12,803 nucleotides of DNA from CAITNM01 sp964446295 (GTDB lineage Bacteria > Pseudomonadota > Alphaproteobacteria > Paracaedibacterales > CAITNM01). The DNA lies in assembly GCA_964446295.1 (NCBI GenBank), contig CAYUNR010000044.1:1-12803 (forward strand), read 5' to 3'. The translations under genes were made by a program, and so were the position numbers. Shown in pieces: positions 1 through 7,657 of the stretch (within the stretch, counting starts at the first letter, position 1; the number at the start of each line of letters is the position of its first letter). The notes below the pieces were generated by a model, which was not told the origin of the DNA, made no database searches, and saw only the letters and a program-made list of their open reading frames with translations.

Positions 1-582
1 TTCGCTGTCCCTAGTTTTTTGTTTGCTTTATTTTTGATTGTGCTTTTTGCTGGCGGTAGCTTTTTTCAATTTTTCCCATTGCGAGGGTTATTTTCAGATC
101 ATTGGTCTGATTTGAGTCTTATAGGGAAAATTACTGATTATTTTTGGCATTTATTTTTACCCTTATTGGCCATGGTAATATCTGGATTTGCAAAACTAAC
201 CCTGCTTACTAAAAATTCATTCCTCGAGGAAATAAATAAGCAATACGTAACAACAGCACGCGCAAAAGGTTTAGAAGAAAATAAAATTTTATATGGGCAT
301 ATTTTCCGCAACGCAATGCTAATAGTAATTGCCGGTTTTCCTGCAGCGTTCGTGCATATTTTATTTACATCCAGTCTTTTGATTGAGGTATTGTTTTCTT
401 TAGATGGACTAGGATTACTTGGCTTTGAAGCAGCGCTAAGTCGTGATTATCCGGTTATGTTTGGATGCCTTTATATGTTCACATTATTGGGTATGTTTTT
501 GCACCTTATTGGTGACATAATGTACATGATTGTTGATCGAAGAATTGATTTAAATGCAAGCCGTGAATTACAAACTCAATAA
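1..582 (+). CDS. yejB: YejB-type peptide/microcin C ABC transporter permease (5' truncated by window)
   Basis: Inner-membrane permease of the YejABEF-type ABC importer, which brings oligopeptides (and microcin C in E. coli) from the periplasm into the cytoplasm. The window opens inside the gene; the frame is open from base 1 and 193 codons are visible before TAA at 580-582. Visible signs are several hydrophobic membrane segments and the permease EAA loop at nt 250-321 (TARAKG, then HIFRNA), which contacts the ATPase. The stretches KITDYFWH, LLTKNSFLEE, SLLIEVLFS, LDGLGLLG and SRDYPVMFG follow E. coli YejB closely from memory. The C-terminus, around VDRRID, looks complete. The next gene starts inside its 3' end, and that gene is a protease rather than the expected second permease yejE. 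Homology is secure; the substrate in this organism is inferred. Confidence 0.93.
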   Translation, partial: FAVPSFLFALFLIVLFAGGSFFQFFPLRGLFSDHWSDLSLIGKITDYFWHLFLPLLAMVISGFAKLTLLTKNSFLEEINKQYVTTARAKGLEENKILYGHIFRNAMLIVIAGFPAAFVHILFTSSLLIEVLFSLDGLGLLGFEAALSRDYPVMFGCLYMFTLLGMFLHLIGDIMYMIVDRRIDLNASRELQTQ

Positions 583-1630
583 TTTTTTAAAAGTATTATG
601 GTTCTTTTTAGTAAGCATTCCCTTAGCTGCTATGGTAGCTTCTGGCACTGTTAAAGAGCATGTGTTGCTAGCTTATAATTCATCTCATCATGAAGCTGCA
701 GCACTAATTACAGATCGAAATTTAGGATTCACTCAGTCTGGTGTTTTGGTCCGCAATAATATTGTTATAACTGCAGCGCATGGCATGCAACTGCTGCTAA
801 ATGCAAAATACCCAATGAAAGATTTGGGCGCTTATGTGCTGATCACTCCTAAGCAACTTACAGTAACTCTTAGCACCAGCCCCAATCATGAAATAACACA
901 TAATGTTGAATATGTACTTTTAGATAGTCGGTATATTCGCTTTGAATCAGGGGATCAGCATAAATTTGATATAGCAATTTTAAAACTATCTGAACCAGTT
1001 CAGGACATAACACCCATTAATATTGAAGAAGAACTTGTGTTAGAGCCAGATGTACCCATGCTTGTAATGACTTGGGGCAATGCTGATATTCCTTCACAAA
1101 AATTAAAACGTGGGTTTTATTTATATGAATGGAGCCTTTTCTTTCCTAATGTGGACGAAGATGCTTTGGCTAATTTTAGAACTGTAATGTTAAGTTCCAT
1201 TTTCTTTGATCCAGCAAATGAATTGCCAAAAGAAAAACCTGGAATCAATGAGTCCGAAAGTAAGCAGCGTCGTTATTTTGCTTTAAAAAGCTGGATGAAT
1301 GACAAGCGTCCTTATGGATTAGCGCTGCCTGGAACAAGTGGCGCCCCTGTCTTTGTTGAAACAAAAATTTTGGGAATAAAACGCATTCACTTTTTTGGAT
1401 TAGTAATGGGATATGCGACTTTGGGTGAAGAAATGGTTCTAATATCAAAAAACAATGAAGATTTCGCAAAAAATCCAAGCAATGCATACAACAAATACCA
1501 AACAATTATTACAACCCCCTTTCGCCTGAATATGCAGCCAAGAGCTAATACTAGTGAACAAAAGCACTTTGCGATTGACAAGCGATATTTAAAAATGATC
1601 GATGGTCTTTCGAGTGGCGCTATAAGTTAA
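554..1630 (+). CDS. Secreted trypsin-fold serine protease
   Basis: Predicted exported chymotrypsin/trypsin-fold (S1-like) peptidase of 358 aa. An N-terminal hydrophobic segment (residues about 12-30, with LAAMVAS) looks like a signal peptide or anchor. The catalytic triad can be placed in order: His76 in VITAAHG, Asp139 in HKFDIAILKL and Ser262 in GTSGAPVF. About 120 residues separate Asp and Ser, longer than in compact trypsins, and about 95 residues follow the serine; no PDZ domain is seen. The start is either ATG 554 or GTG 563 (codon 4), neither with a convincing ribosome binding site; both overlap the end of yejB, suggesting coupled translation. The stop shares a base with the next ATG (TAATG). 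The fold and triad are seen directly. The substrate is unknown; a cell-envelope or host-directed role cannot be told apart from sequence. Confidence 0.8.
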   Translation: MQAVNYKLNNFLKVLWFFLVSIPLAAMVASGTVKEHVLLAYNSSHHEAAALITDRNLGFTQSGVLVRNNIVITAAHGMQLLLNAKYPMKDLGAYVLITPKQLTVTLSTSPNHEITHNVEYVLLDSRYIRFESGDQHKFDIAILKLSEPVQDITPINIEEELVLEPDVPMLVMTWGNADIPSQKLKRGFYLYEWSLFFPNVDEDALANFRTVMLSSIFFDPANELPKEKPGINESESKQRRYFALKSWMNDKRPYGLALPGTSGAPVFVETKILGIKRIHFFGLVMGYATLGEEMVLISKNNEDFAKNPSNAYNKYQTIITTPFRLNMQPRANTSEQKHFAIDKRYLKMIDGLSSGAIS

Positions 1631-1866
1631 TGAGCATTGTTGCTGGTATTGTTGTCTTTTCATGCACTTGGTGGTTAGTATTTTTCATGCTTGTATCTAG
1701 AGGACTGGAAGTTGATGCAAACCCTATGATTGGCACTCCCAAAGGCGCTCCAAAAATATTTTCCTTTAAACAACGTTTTTGGAAAATCACAAAAATAACA
1801 AGTGTAATTTATATTGTCCTAGACCTATTACTGCGTCATGATTGCCTGCTATGGATATTGAATTAA
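1630..1866 (+). CDS. DUF1467 family small membrane protein
   Basis: Small inner-membrane protein (78 aa) of the DUF1467 family, known mainly from Alphaproteobacteria and without assigned function. It shows the family pattern: a first membrane helix with IVAGIVVFSCTWWLVFF, a short loop with GLEVDANP and GAPK, a basic stretch (KQRFWK) and a second helix near the C-terminus (SVIYIVLDLLL). The ATG shares a base with the TAA of the protease gene, and the 3' end runs 16 bases past the rsmI ATG, so translation of the three genes is probably coupled. The C-terminal tail (RHDCLLWILN) lies in the region overlapping rsmI and may have drifted. Family call from memory of consensus features; function unknown. 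Confidence 0.75.
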   Translation: MSIVAGIVVFSCTWWLVFFMLVSRGLEVDANPMIGTPKGAPKIFSFKQRFWKITKITSVIYIVLDLLLRHDCLLWILN

Positions 1867-2672
1867 AATCGGGACTGTACATTGTCCCCACCCCAATTGG
1901 AAATCTTAAAGATATAACTTTAAGAGCACTTGAATATTTAAAAGCTTGTGATGTTATTTACTGCGAGGATACGCGCGTAACAAGTAAATTACTGCAGACT
2001 TATGGCATTAAGAATCCTTTATTAACGTATCATGAGCATAATGCTGAAAAAGCTCGTGAACAGATTATCGAAAAGCTTATTCAAGGCGGCAAGGTTTGTC
2101 TTGTCAGCGACGCAGGAATGCCGCTTATTTCAGATCCTGGCTATAAACTCATTCATGAAATTCAAGCAAAAAAGCTTTACTACACAGCATTACCTGGTGC
2201 TTGCGCGGTTATTTCAGGTTTATGTTTATCGGGCATGCCAACAAACCAATTTTTCTTTGCTGGATTTTTCGAATCAAAGGCAGCTAAAAAATTACAAACT
2301 ATTCCGGGTACTTTGATTTTTTATGAATCTGCTAGAAGGCTTTTAAAAACTTTAGCATCTATGGCAACCACGTTTGATGACAGACAAGTAGCGGTTGTCC
2401 GTGAAATTTCAAAAATCTATGAAGAGTCAGTTTTTGGAACATTTAACGAAGTCATTGAAACGTTTTCAAAACGCAGCTCAATAAAAGGTGAAATTGTTAT
2501 TGTATTAAGCCCTCCTTCTGAAAAAGAAGCGTCACTAGATAACATCAATGAACAAATCACTAATCTTATAAAAACTCATTCTATTAAAGACATTGCTGGC
2601 ATTGTAAGCGCTACCCATGGAATTCCTAAAAAACAAGCCTACGACTTGGCGTTGGAGATAAAAAAACACTAG
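1851..2672 (+). CDS. rsmI: 16S rRNA (cytidine(1402)-2'-O)-methyltransferase RsmI
   Basis: SAM-dependent enzyme (SUMT/tetrapyrrole methylase fold) that 2'-O-methylates C1402 in the decoding centre of 16S rRNA. The protein is 273 aa from ATG 1851, close to the usual length. Landmarks are VPTPIGNL (residues 12-19), the CEDTR motif (38-42), VSDAGMP...SDPG (85-97) and GEIVIVLSPP near the end of the catalytic core. A short C-terminal helical domain ends in IPKKQAYDLALEIKK. Residues Met90 and Leu92 stand where the family usually has Thr and Gly (SDAGTPGISDPG), a mild deviation. A TTG at 1842 is in frame, but family alignment and the better codon favour ATG 1851. The gene overlaps DUF1467 by 16 bases. 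yraN, a frequent partner downstream of rsmI, is absent here. Confidence 0.95.
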   Translation: MDIELKSGLYIVPTPIGNLKDITLRALEYLKACDVIYCEDTRVTSKLLQTYGIKNPLLTYHEHNAEKAREQIIEKLIQGGKVCLVSDAGMPLISDPGYKLIHEIQAKKLYYTALPGACAVISGLCLSGMPTNQFFFAGFFESKAAKKLQTIPGTLIFYESARRLLKTLASMATTFDDRQVAVVREISKIYEESVFGTFNEVIETFSKRSSIKGEIVIVLSPPSEKEASLDNINEQITNLIKTHSIKDIAGIVSATHGIPKKQAYDLALEIKKH

Positions 2673-2831
2673 GATGAACGATTGATTTTTAAACATTTTT
2701 GATAATGGTTCCATTAACTCCCCTTAGCTTTGTATTGCATACTCTAAAGCCTTTTAAGATGGGCTGCCTTTAGTATTGGGACTAAAAAAACAAGCCTTGG
2801 CGCTTCTTCAAAAAAATGCCTAAACTAATTC
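2673..2831. other. Intergenic spacer between rsmI and gspF
   Basis: This 159-base gap is the longest apparently gene-free stretch in the left half. It holds no tRNA, no strong terminator hairpin and no good promoter; TTGTAT at 2730-2735 with TAAGAT at 2755-2760 has a 19-base spacer and is weak. It does contain a short open frame (2758-2817) reading DGLPLVLGLKKQALALL before QKNA and TAA, which resembles the RsmI C-terminal tail, and a 22-codon ORF from ATG 2705. These may be the remains of a decayed gene, or chance. Confidence 0.4.
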
Positions 2832-3860
2832 ATGCGCACATACCTTTTTCAGGCTCTCAATACACAAGGGCAAAAAGTTCGAGGAACTATTCCTGCAAAT
2901 AGTCGTGAGCAGGCATTACAAAGTTTAAAATTAAAACGTCTGCAACCTATTACCTTGCAAACCCAACGATTTTCTTGGCTGTATAAAAATAGCTCAAATA
3001 CTTGGACCATTGAATGGGCTAAAGATATGGGATTTTTTCTAAAGCAAGGGCTGTCGTTATTAGAAAGTTTACAAACTAGTAAACTTCGTCTAAATCAACG
3101 GCAAAAACAGCTTATTGATATATTACTAGAAGGACTGTACGCAGGAGCAACCCTTTCTCAAATTCTAGCAGATCACCCGCTGTTTCCTAAGATTTTTATC
3201 GGACTGTTGAGCGTTTCTGAAGTTACAGGACAATATGCCCAGGCTTTTGAAGATTACGCATTGCTCAGACAAGAAGAGGCTGATTTTTTCAAGCAATTAC
3301 GAACAAGCCTTCAGTATCCACTTGTTTTAACTATTATTATATTAGGAATGGTTATAGGTTTTAGTGAATTTCTTCTTCCTGTAGCTTTAGAGTTTTTTAG
3401 AAATAATAATTTTGAGCAGCACCTAGCGACAACATTATTTATTCACTTCGCAGAAGCTTTGAAAAATATCTTTAATGTGTTTACAAATGTCCCTGTCGTG
3501 CTTGCAATATTTGCAGCTTTATATTTAGGTTCAAAAATTACAAAACTAAAAACTGCATACTCGTGGCTTTCTCTTAAATGGCCAATATTTGGATCAATTT
3601 ACCTTGAGACCTTGCAAAGTTTTTATTTAAAAAGTTTTTCAACATTATTACAACGAGGACACCATGTAGTTCAAGCAGCGCACTATAGCGCTGATATTTT
3701 ACAAAACGCACATCTAAAGAATCAAGCACATAAAATCGAGCACTCCATTAGAAATGAAGGGAATGTAAGCCTCTCGCTCTCAAAGTTTTTAAATCTTCCC
3801 AAGCCTTTAGCTGATCTACTATTAATTGGAGAAAAAAACATCTCAGATAGCCATATATAG
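2832..3860 (+). CDS. gspF: GspF/PilC-like secretion platform protein, truncated by a frameshift
   Basis: Polytopic inner-membrane platform protein of a type II secretion or type IV pilus machine, which couples the cytoplasmic ATPase to pseudopilus assembly. The N-terminus (YLFQALNTQGQKVRGTI, then SREQALQSLK) is the normal GspF start and supports ATG 2832. Two T2SSF-type helical domains are visible, about residues 58-160 and 258-340, separated by membrane segments at about 163-190 and 215-235. The frame breaks after LLLIGEK (codon 335) at an A7 run and adds only NISDSHI before TAG, giving 342 aa instead of about 400. The missing end, with the last membrane helix, is intact in another frame just downstream. 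The spacer before ATG shows no clear ribosome binding site. The T2SS versus T4P/MSHA assignment is open. Confidence 0.85.
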   Translation: MRTYLFQALNTQGQKVRGTIPANSREQALQSLKLKRLQPITLQTQRFSWLYKNSSNTWTIEWAKDMGFFLKQGLSLLESLQTSKLRLNQRQKQLIDILLEGLYAGATLSQILADHPLFPKIFIGLLSVSEVTGQYAQAFEDYALLRQEEADFFKQLRTSLQYPLVLTIIILGMVIGFSEFLLPVALEFFRNNNFEQHLATTLFIHFAEALKNIFNVFTNVPVVLAIFAALYLGSKITKLKTAYSWLSLKWPIFGSIYLETLQSFYLKSFSTLLQRGHHVVQAAHYSADILQNAHLKNQAHKIEHSIRNEGNVSLSLSKFLNLPKPLADLLLIGEKNISDSHI

Positions 3861-4023
3861 TGACATATGCGCACAAACTCTAAAAAATCATTGCCAACAC
3901 AAACTCAAAAAAATATTAGCCTGGACGGGGCCAATTTTGGTATCTATCATGGGTATAGTAATGATATGGATGGTTGTTGCCATTGTCGTACCGCTCTATG
4001 ATCAAATTGCCAGAATGGATTAA
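3826..4023 (+). pseudogene. gspF: C-terminal part of GspF in the shifted frame
   Basis: This frame continues GspF: from 3838 on it reads TSQIAIYSDICAQ, then KKILAWTGPILVSIMG and a hydrophobic helix ending VVPLYDQIARMD. That is the last T2SSF helix bundle and terminal membrane segment, with the ILAWTGPI and VVPLYDQI stretches seen at GspF C-termini. Removing one A from 3832-3838 would give LLIGEKTSQIA and a continuous protein of 396 aa, a normal GspF length. It has no convincing start of its own (only a TTG at 3826), so it is better read as a displaced end than as a separate gene. It may still be made by slippage on the A tract. Confidence 0.8.
3832..3838 (+). repeat. A7 homopolymer at the gspF frameshift
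   Basis: Seven A residues follow G at 3831 and precede C at 3839. With six A residues the two halves of gspF would be one open frame. Such tracts are prone to replication or transcription slippage and to sequencing error, and this one marks the exact point where the reading frame breaks. Confidence 0.85.
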
Positions 4024-5425
4024 AAAAACTGAAGCCACACCTAATATTTCAGTAAGCATTTATAATGAAAACAGTACTTTTGATGAAGTGAAATTTTACT
4101 TTAAAGCTATTTGGAATCGTGTTGCTAATTGGAAAAATTATCCTAGAGACTACATAAATATATGTGAATCTCAAGGTATGTTTATTCTTTATCATTTTAA
4201 AAATGGTTTACTAATTCACACACAAAATATTTCAGTTTCAGATTATGAATGGAGAGAATACGCTTCGCAATATTCAGGCTCGCCGATTTACTTTATTATT
4301 CAAGGACACGACTGTGAATTTCGCAGTCTACCTACAAACCAAATACGTATATGGGATAGATTTTTTCTTTTCAATCAAATAAGAACAAATGAATTTTGCG
4401 CAGAGGATTTGGTTAATCATTATCAACCAAAACAACCAACAGAAAAAGTTGATGTCTTTGTTTCAATTAGGAGCAATGAACAATTAAAACAGATGTTCAA
4501 AGCTTTATCATCAATGCGAAATCCCGTTGGAGGGGTTCTTTCATGGGACATTGAGCAAAGCTTAGCTATGAAAAAACAGGTAAGTATTTCTCGTTCGTTG
4601 AGAGCATGGACAGCAATATTAGTACCCGTTGATAGCAACACCTCTACACTTTTGATAATGCATCAAGATAAGTTTTTATTGCAGCGTGTTATTTCTACTA
4701 AAAACATAGGAGATTTAGAGAAAGAATTGCGCTCAACTCTACGATTTTTACAAAGACAAGGCTATAAAGAAGGGCAAGCTGTATCTATTTTATCATTAGA
4801 AAGCAATGCGGTCATCAATGAGTTTTCCAATGCTGAACTTGAACTGATCCCAGTCTCAAAAAGACTTTTGGAAAAAGAAGCGTACAGACCAATAAAACCA
4901 TTCTTAAATTTTGTCCCGAAATCATTAAGCCAAGCACATCTGGCACATGTGTTACCACGATTAGCTATCAAATTTTTAATTCCTATTAGCATGATATTGG
5001 TAATTCTTTGGGCTACAGTTCAAATAAAATCATTTTTTCAAGATTATGAGTACAAATGGTTAGGAATAAAATATGAAAAAATTCACAAAAGAACTGTAGG
5101 GAAATTTGCTGAACAAGTGCATCATAGCAACCTATTCATGAACTACATTGATAGTAGCAAACGAAATCCCTCCGTCTTCATTAATAATGTAAATAAAATG
5201 CTCAGAGGGAAAACACAAGCATTAGATATAACCTGGAATCAAACTGAACGAGGAACAGAATTACGATTGAGGCTCCCCAACGCGGCAAAAAAAAATCAAG
5301 ATCTTAAAAAATACATAAATCAAAATTACGAACGAATTTTGGGTGATGTGGTTCTTTCTTGGGATGAGAATGGAAACGACACCATTCTTCTTATTCAACA
5401 GCAGGTAGGTCAGCATGGTAATTAA
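3998..5425 (+). CDS. GspL/PilM-like inner-membrane assembly protein
   Basis: Predicted bitopic inner-membrane protein of 475 aa, in the position and with the topology of GspL: a large cytoplasmic part, one membrane helix at about residues 321-345 (AIKFLIPISMILVILWATV), then about 130 periplasmic residues of ferredoxin-like size. Part of the cytoplasmic domain (about 205-270; TSTLLIMHQDKFLLQRVI, then ELRSTLRFLQRQG) has the pattern of the actin-like PilM/GspL fold. In the machine this protein would link the ATPase to the periplasmic GspM/GspC parts. ATG 3998 is preferred to TTG 3974; it overlaps the shifted gspF end by 26 bases, implying coupled translation with full-length GspF. An A8 run at 5287-5294 is in frame. 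Sequence similarity is weak; topology and context carry the call. Confidence 0.6.
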   Translation: MIKLPEWIKKTEATPNISVSIYNENSTFDEVKFYFKAIWNRVANWKNYPRDYINICESQGMFILYHFKNGLLIHTQNISVSDYEWREYASQYSGSPIYFIIQGHDCEFRSLPTNQIRIWDRFFLFNQIRTNEFCAEDLVNHYQPKQPTEKVDVFVSIRSNEQLKQMFKALSSMRNPVGGVLSWDIEQSLAMKKQVSISRSLRAWTAILVPVDSNTSTLLIMHQDKFLLQRVISTKNIGDLEKELRSTLRFLQRQGYKEGQAVSILSLESNAVINEFSNAELELIPVSKRLLEKEAYRPIKPFLNFVPKSLSQAHLAHVLPRLAIKFLIPISMILVILWATVQIKSFFQDYEYKWLGIKYEKIHKRTVGKFAEQVHHSNLFMNYIDSSKRNPSVFINNVNKMLRGKTQALDITWNQTERGTELRLRLPNAAKKNQDLKKYINQNYERILGDVVLSWDENGNDTILLIQQQVGQHGN

Positions 5426-6035
5426 TTGGCAATTATGGAATAAGCCAGAAACAGGGGGAATTGTTGGATCTCTTGTTTTTCTGCTAGGGTTTTGTTTTTT
5501 TACCCTTGTAACAACAGTATCTCATTACAATTTAACACAAGAAGAAATTGCATTAACCTCTTCAAAAATGAATTCTCTTGTCACTAAGATTGAAGCCGTT
5601 GAGACTTATGAAAAGCTTGGCCACCAAGAAGCTCAGAAATTTGGCACATTCAAACGTAAAAAATGGATATTGCCATTAACACAAGATCGATTTAATCAAT
5701 CACTTTACACGCTGCAGAAACAAGCTAATGTGGAATTTTTATTTATACAACCCAAGCCTTTAAGTGATCCTAAAAATATTACAAAGGCAGAAGTTTCCTT
5801 AAATCTACAAGTCTTGCGTGATCAAAGCTTTTTTAATTTTTTGCAAAAACTTGAAACGGAACTTCCTGGTATCGTAAAGATCAAAAAGTTTGAGCTGAAA
5901 CGTACTCGAGAATTAAACTCTCAACTTGCACAAAAAGTTAGCGAAGGAGAAAAAGTTAGTCTTTTTGAGGGCACTATTGAAATAGAAGTGGAATACAAGC
6001 AGTTTTCCGAAAAATCCTCTCTTTCAAGTAAGTAG
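5415..6035 (+). CDS. GspM/PilO-like secretion platform protein
   Basis: A 206-aa protein with a short cytoplasmic start, one membrane helix (about residues 15-35, GIVGSLVFLLGFCFFTLV), a coiled-coil-like stretch (about 40-70) and a periplasmic domain. The periplasmic part contains VSLNLQVLRDQSFFNFLQKL and LPGIVKIKKFELKR, the strand-helix-strand pattern (LPG...I..F.L.R) seen in PilO/GspM ferredoxin-like domains. GspM pairs with GspL in the inner-membrane platform. ATG 5415 overlaps the upstream gene by 11 bases, which supports the start and an L-M gene pair. Call rests on topology, size, order and a loose motif match. Confidence 0.55.
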   Translation: MVINWQLWNKPETGGIVGSLVFLLGFCFFTLVTTVSHYNLTQEEIALTSSKMNSLVTKIEAVETYEKLGHQEAQKFGTFKRKKWILPLTQDRFNQSLYTLQKQANVEFLFIQPKPLSDPKNITKAEVSLNLQVLRDQSFFNFLQKLETELPGIVKIKKFELKRTRELNSQLAQKVSEGEKVSLFEGTIEIEVEYKQFSEKSSLSSK

Positions 6036-6041
6036 TTTATT

Positions 6042-6491
6042 TTGTTCAGGGTATTGATTTTCTTTACGCTACTATTGGTTGTGATTCATTGGGCAACACC
6101 TTCTCTCTGCGCTTCATTAATGATGTCATCAGACGAAGTGAATATTTTAGATAGCATTAATCCAGTTGAAGAAATTGATTCTTTTTTTGAAGCCACAGAA
6201 ATTCCAAAATTAACCCCCTCGATAATAGAGGATGTTTTATTTTTAAGTGCCATTTTGTACATTAATCAGTCTCACTGGACTGTATGGATCAATGAAAAGA
6301 CCTATACAGCAGAAGATGCAGAAAATGAAACATTAAAAATAACAAAAGTTACCAATCATAATATTGAGTTTGAACTCAAAGATATGACCAAGAAAATCAT
6401 AAAACTTAGTGTTAACAAAAGCCTTGTGGTAGTAGGGCACCGTATTATTGATGGAGATGCCAGGGTAAAATCTAAACCTGTTTTGCTTTAA
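6042..6491 (+). CDS. Small exported GspC/PilP/MshK-like protein
   Basis: A 149-aa protein with an N-terminal signal peptide or anchor (residues 2-19 hydrophobic, possible signal peptidase I site after SLCA; no convincing lipobox). Residues about 66-125 form a small beta-rich domain (LFLSAILYINQSHWTVWINE, then KITKVTNHNIEFEL) of the kind found in PilP, GspC HR and MshK proteins, which link the inner-membrane platform to the secretin. The start is uncertain: the frame opens after TAG 6033-6035 and offers TTG 6042 or TTG 6054 but no early ATG. It sits 6 bases after the GspM-like gene and ends inside the 3' end of the opposing glycosyltransferase gene. Family assignment is tentative. Confidence 0.55.
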   Translation: MFRVLIFFTLLLVVIHWATPSLCASLMMSSDEVNILDSINPVEEIDSFFEATEIPKLTPSIIEDVLFLSAILYINQSHWTVWINEKTYTAEDAENETLKITKVTNHNIEFELKDMTKKIIKLSVNKSLVVVGHRIIDGDARVKSKPVLL

Positions 6492-7575
6492 TAATGCCTT
6501 TGTACACCTGAAGGTGCCCCTCGATAAGCTTTTCAATATTGTAAAAAGATATGGCTCTTGACCTGTTAGCAATACCAATTTCTTGTGCTTTTTCAGCATT
6601 CAATTCCACCGCAATGTCAATTTTTTGAGTCAGACTTTCTACTATATTATGACTAAATACCCAATCAGAATTACTCAGCACTTCACTTGAGGCTCCAAGA
6701 TCATTCACGATAACAACTTTGCTCATGCTCATGGCCTCAACTGTGACTCGACCAAAAGCCTCAGGTTTAGTTGTAGGTATGACAACCACATCTGCTCTAT
6801 TAAAAAAAGGTCGAAGATCTTTTTCATCCATATAAACATGCAATTTAATAGAAAGCGCTTCGGCTTCGTTTTTGAGCTCACTAACTAACTTGAGGTTTTT
6901 ACTATCACCCACAAATATCACAACTAGCTGACTCCTGAATGCACTTTTACTAGCTGCCTGAAGCAGAATCTGATGACCCTTAATACGAGTAAATCTTGCA
7001 ACCAACAGAATAACCTTAACATCATCCGTAATCTCTGATTTAAGCCCGAGAGTTTTCTTAGTAAAATTATTAGGTGAAAAAAAGTCTGTATTAATACCCG
7101 ATGGAATTTTTACACAGCATGCCTCTGGATAATAATTTAACACATGATTTTCCATGTATTGAGATGCGACAATCACAGGATTACCAAAAGCCATGACCTT
7201 ATTATAATGCCACTTTAGAAAGTTTTGACTGTAAGCCCCGTGGTAGGTTGTTAAAAAATGAGCACTCATCGCTTTTGCAGCAAAGTATGCGCTCCAAGCA
7301 GGAGCACGTGACCTTGCATGAATAATATCAATATGATTATCAGCAATAATTGTCTTTAATTTTTTTGCGTTAGAAAACATCGCGTAAGGATTTTTAGTAT
7401 TTAAAGGCAAATAAATATGCATAACATTTGGGTGTAACTTTTTTGTCATAAGCCCACCTGCGCTTGCGATAAAGCTGCCAAAACCTTGCTCAGCAAGAGC
7501 ATTTGCTACAAGCAAGGTTGTTTGTTCAACACCTCCAGCATGAAAAGCGGGTAAAACTTGTAGTATCGAGCTCAT
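6472..7575 (-). CDS. Family 4 glycosyltransferase (GT-B fold)
   Basis: A 367-aa GT-B glycosyltransferase, retaining type, probably acting in the cytoplasm on lipopolysaccharide core or another envelope glycan. The acceptor-side N-terminus has VLPAFHAGGVEQT (Gly14, Gly15). The donor-side domain has LLVARFTRIKGHQ (residues about 191-202) and the EX7E motif PEAFGRVTVEA (Glu272, Glu280), standard for GT4 enzymes such as WaaG. IPSGINTDFF (about 157-166) is the usual linker motif. TTG 7593 would add six residues; ATG 7575 gives the normal GT4 N-terminus and is preferred. It is transcribed towards the secretion genes and overlaps the last of them by 20 bases; it diverges from the DsbA-like gene across 82 AT-rich bases that must hold both promoters. 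Sugar and acceptor are unknown. Confidence 0.88.
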   Translation of the reverse strand: MSSILQVLPAFHAGGVEQTTLLVANALAEQGFGSFIASAGGLMTKKLHPNVMHIYLPLNTKNPYAMFSNAKKLKTIIADNHIDIIHARSRAPAWSAYFAAKAMSAHFLTTYHGAYSQNFLKWHYNKVMAFGNPVIVASQYMENHVLNYYPEACCVKIPSGINTDFFSPNNFTKKTLGLKSEITDDVKVILLVARFTRIKGHQILLQAASKSAFRSQLVVIFVGDSKNLKLVSELKNEAEALSIKLHVYMDEKDLRPFFNRADVVVIPTTKPEAFGRVTVEAMSMSKVVIVNDLGASSEVLSNSDWVFSHNIVESLTQKIDIAVELNAEKAQEIGIANRSRAISFYNIEKLIEGHLQVYKGIIKAKQV

Positions 7576-7657
7576 AAGTTTTTCGAGTATCAATTCTTCG
7601 TTAATTTTTATATGATAACCTCAAAATATAAAAGTTTTTAACGTAATTTTTATTTAA

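Noticed and set aside
1245..1581. Two - strand ORFs opposite the serine protease gene
   Set aside because: Both are antisense shadows of a gene whose catalytic Ser motif lies in the same stretch; neither has a convincing start or domain.
3833..3839. A AAA AAC slippery heptamer in gspF, suggesting programmed -1 ribosomal frameshifting
   Set aside because: The heptamer is in the right register, but a -1 shift leads to HLR and a TAG at once. The GspF tail needs a +1 (or -2) change, so loss of one A in the DNA or transcript fits and -1 frameshifting does not.
6333..6599. 88-codon ORF on - strand over the 3' ends of the convergent genes
   Set aside because: It is out of frame with the glycosyltransferase on the same strand and antisense to the GspC-like gene; no family resemblance.
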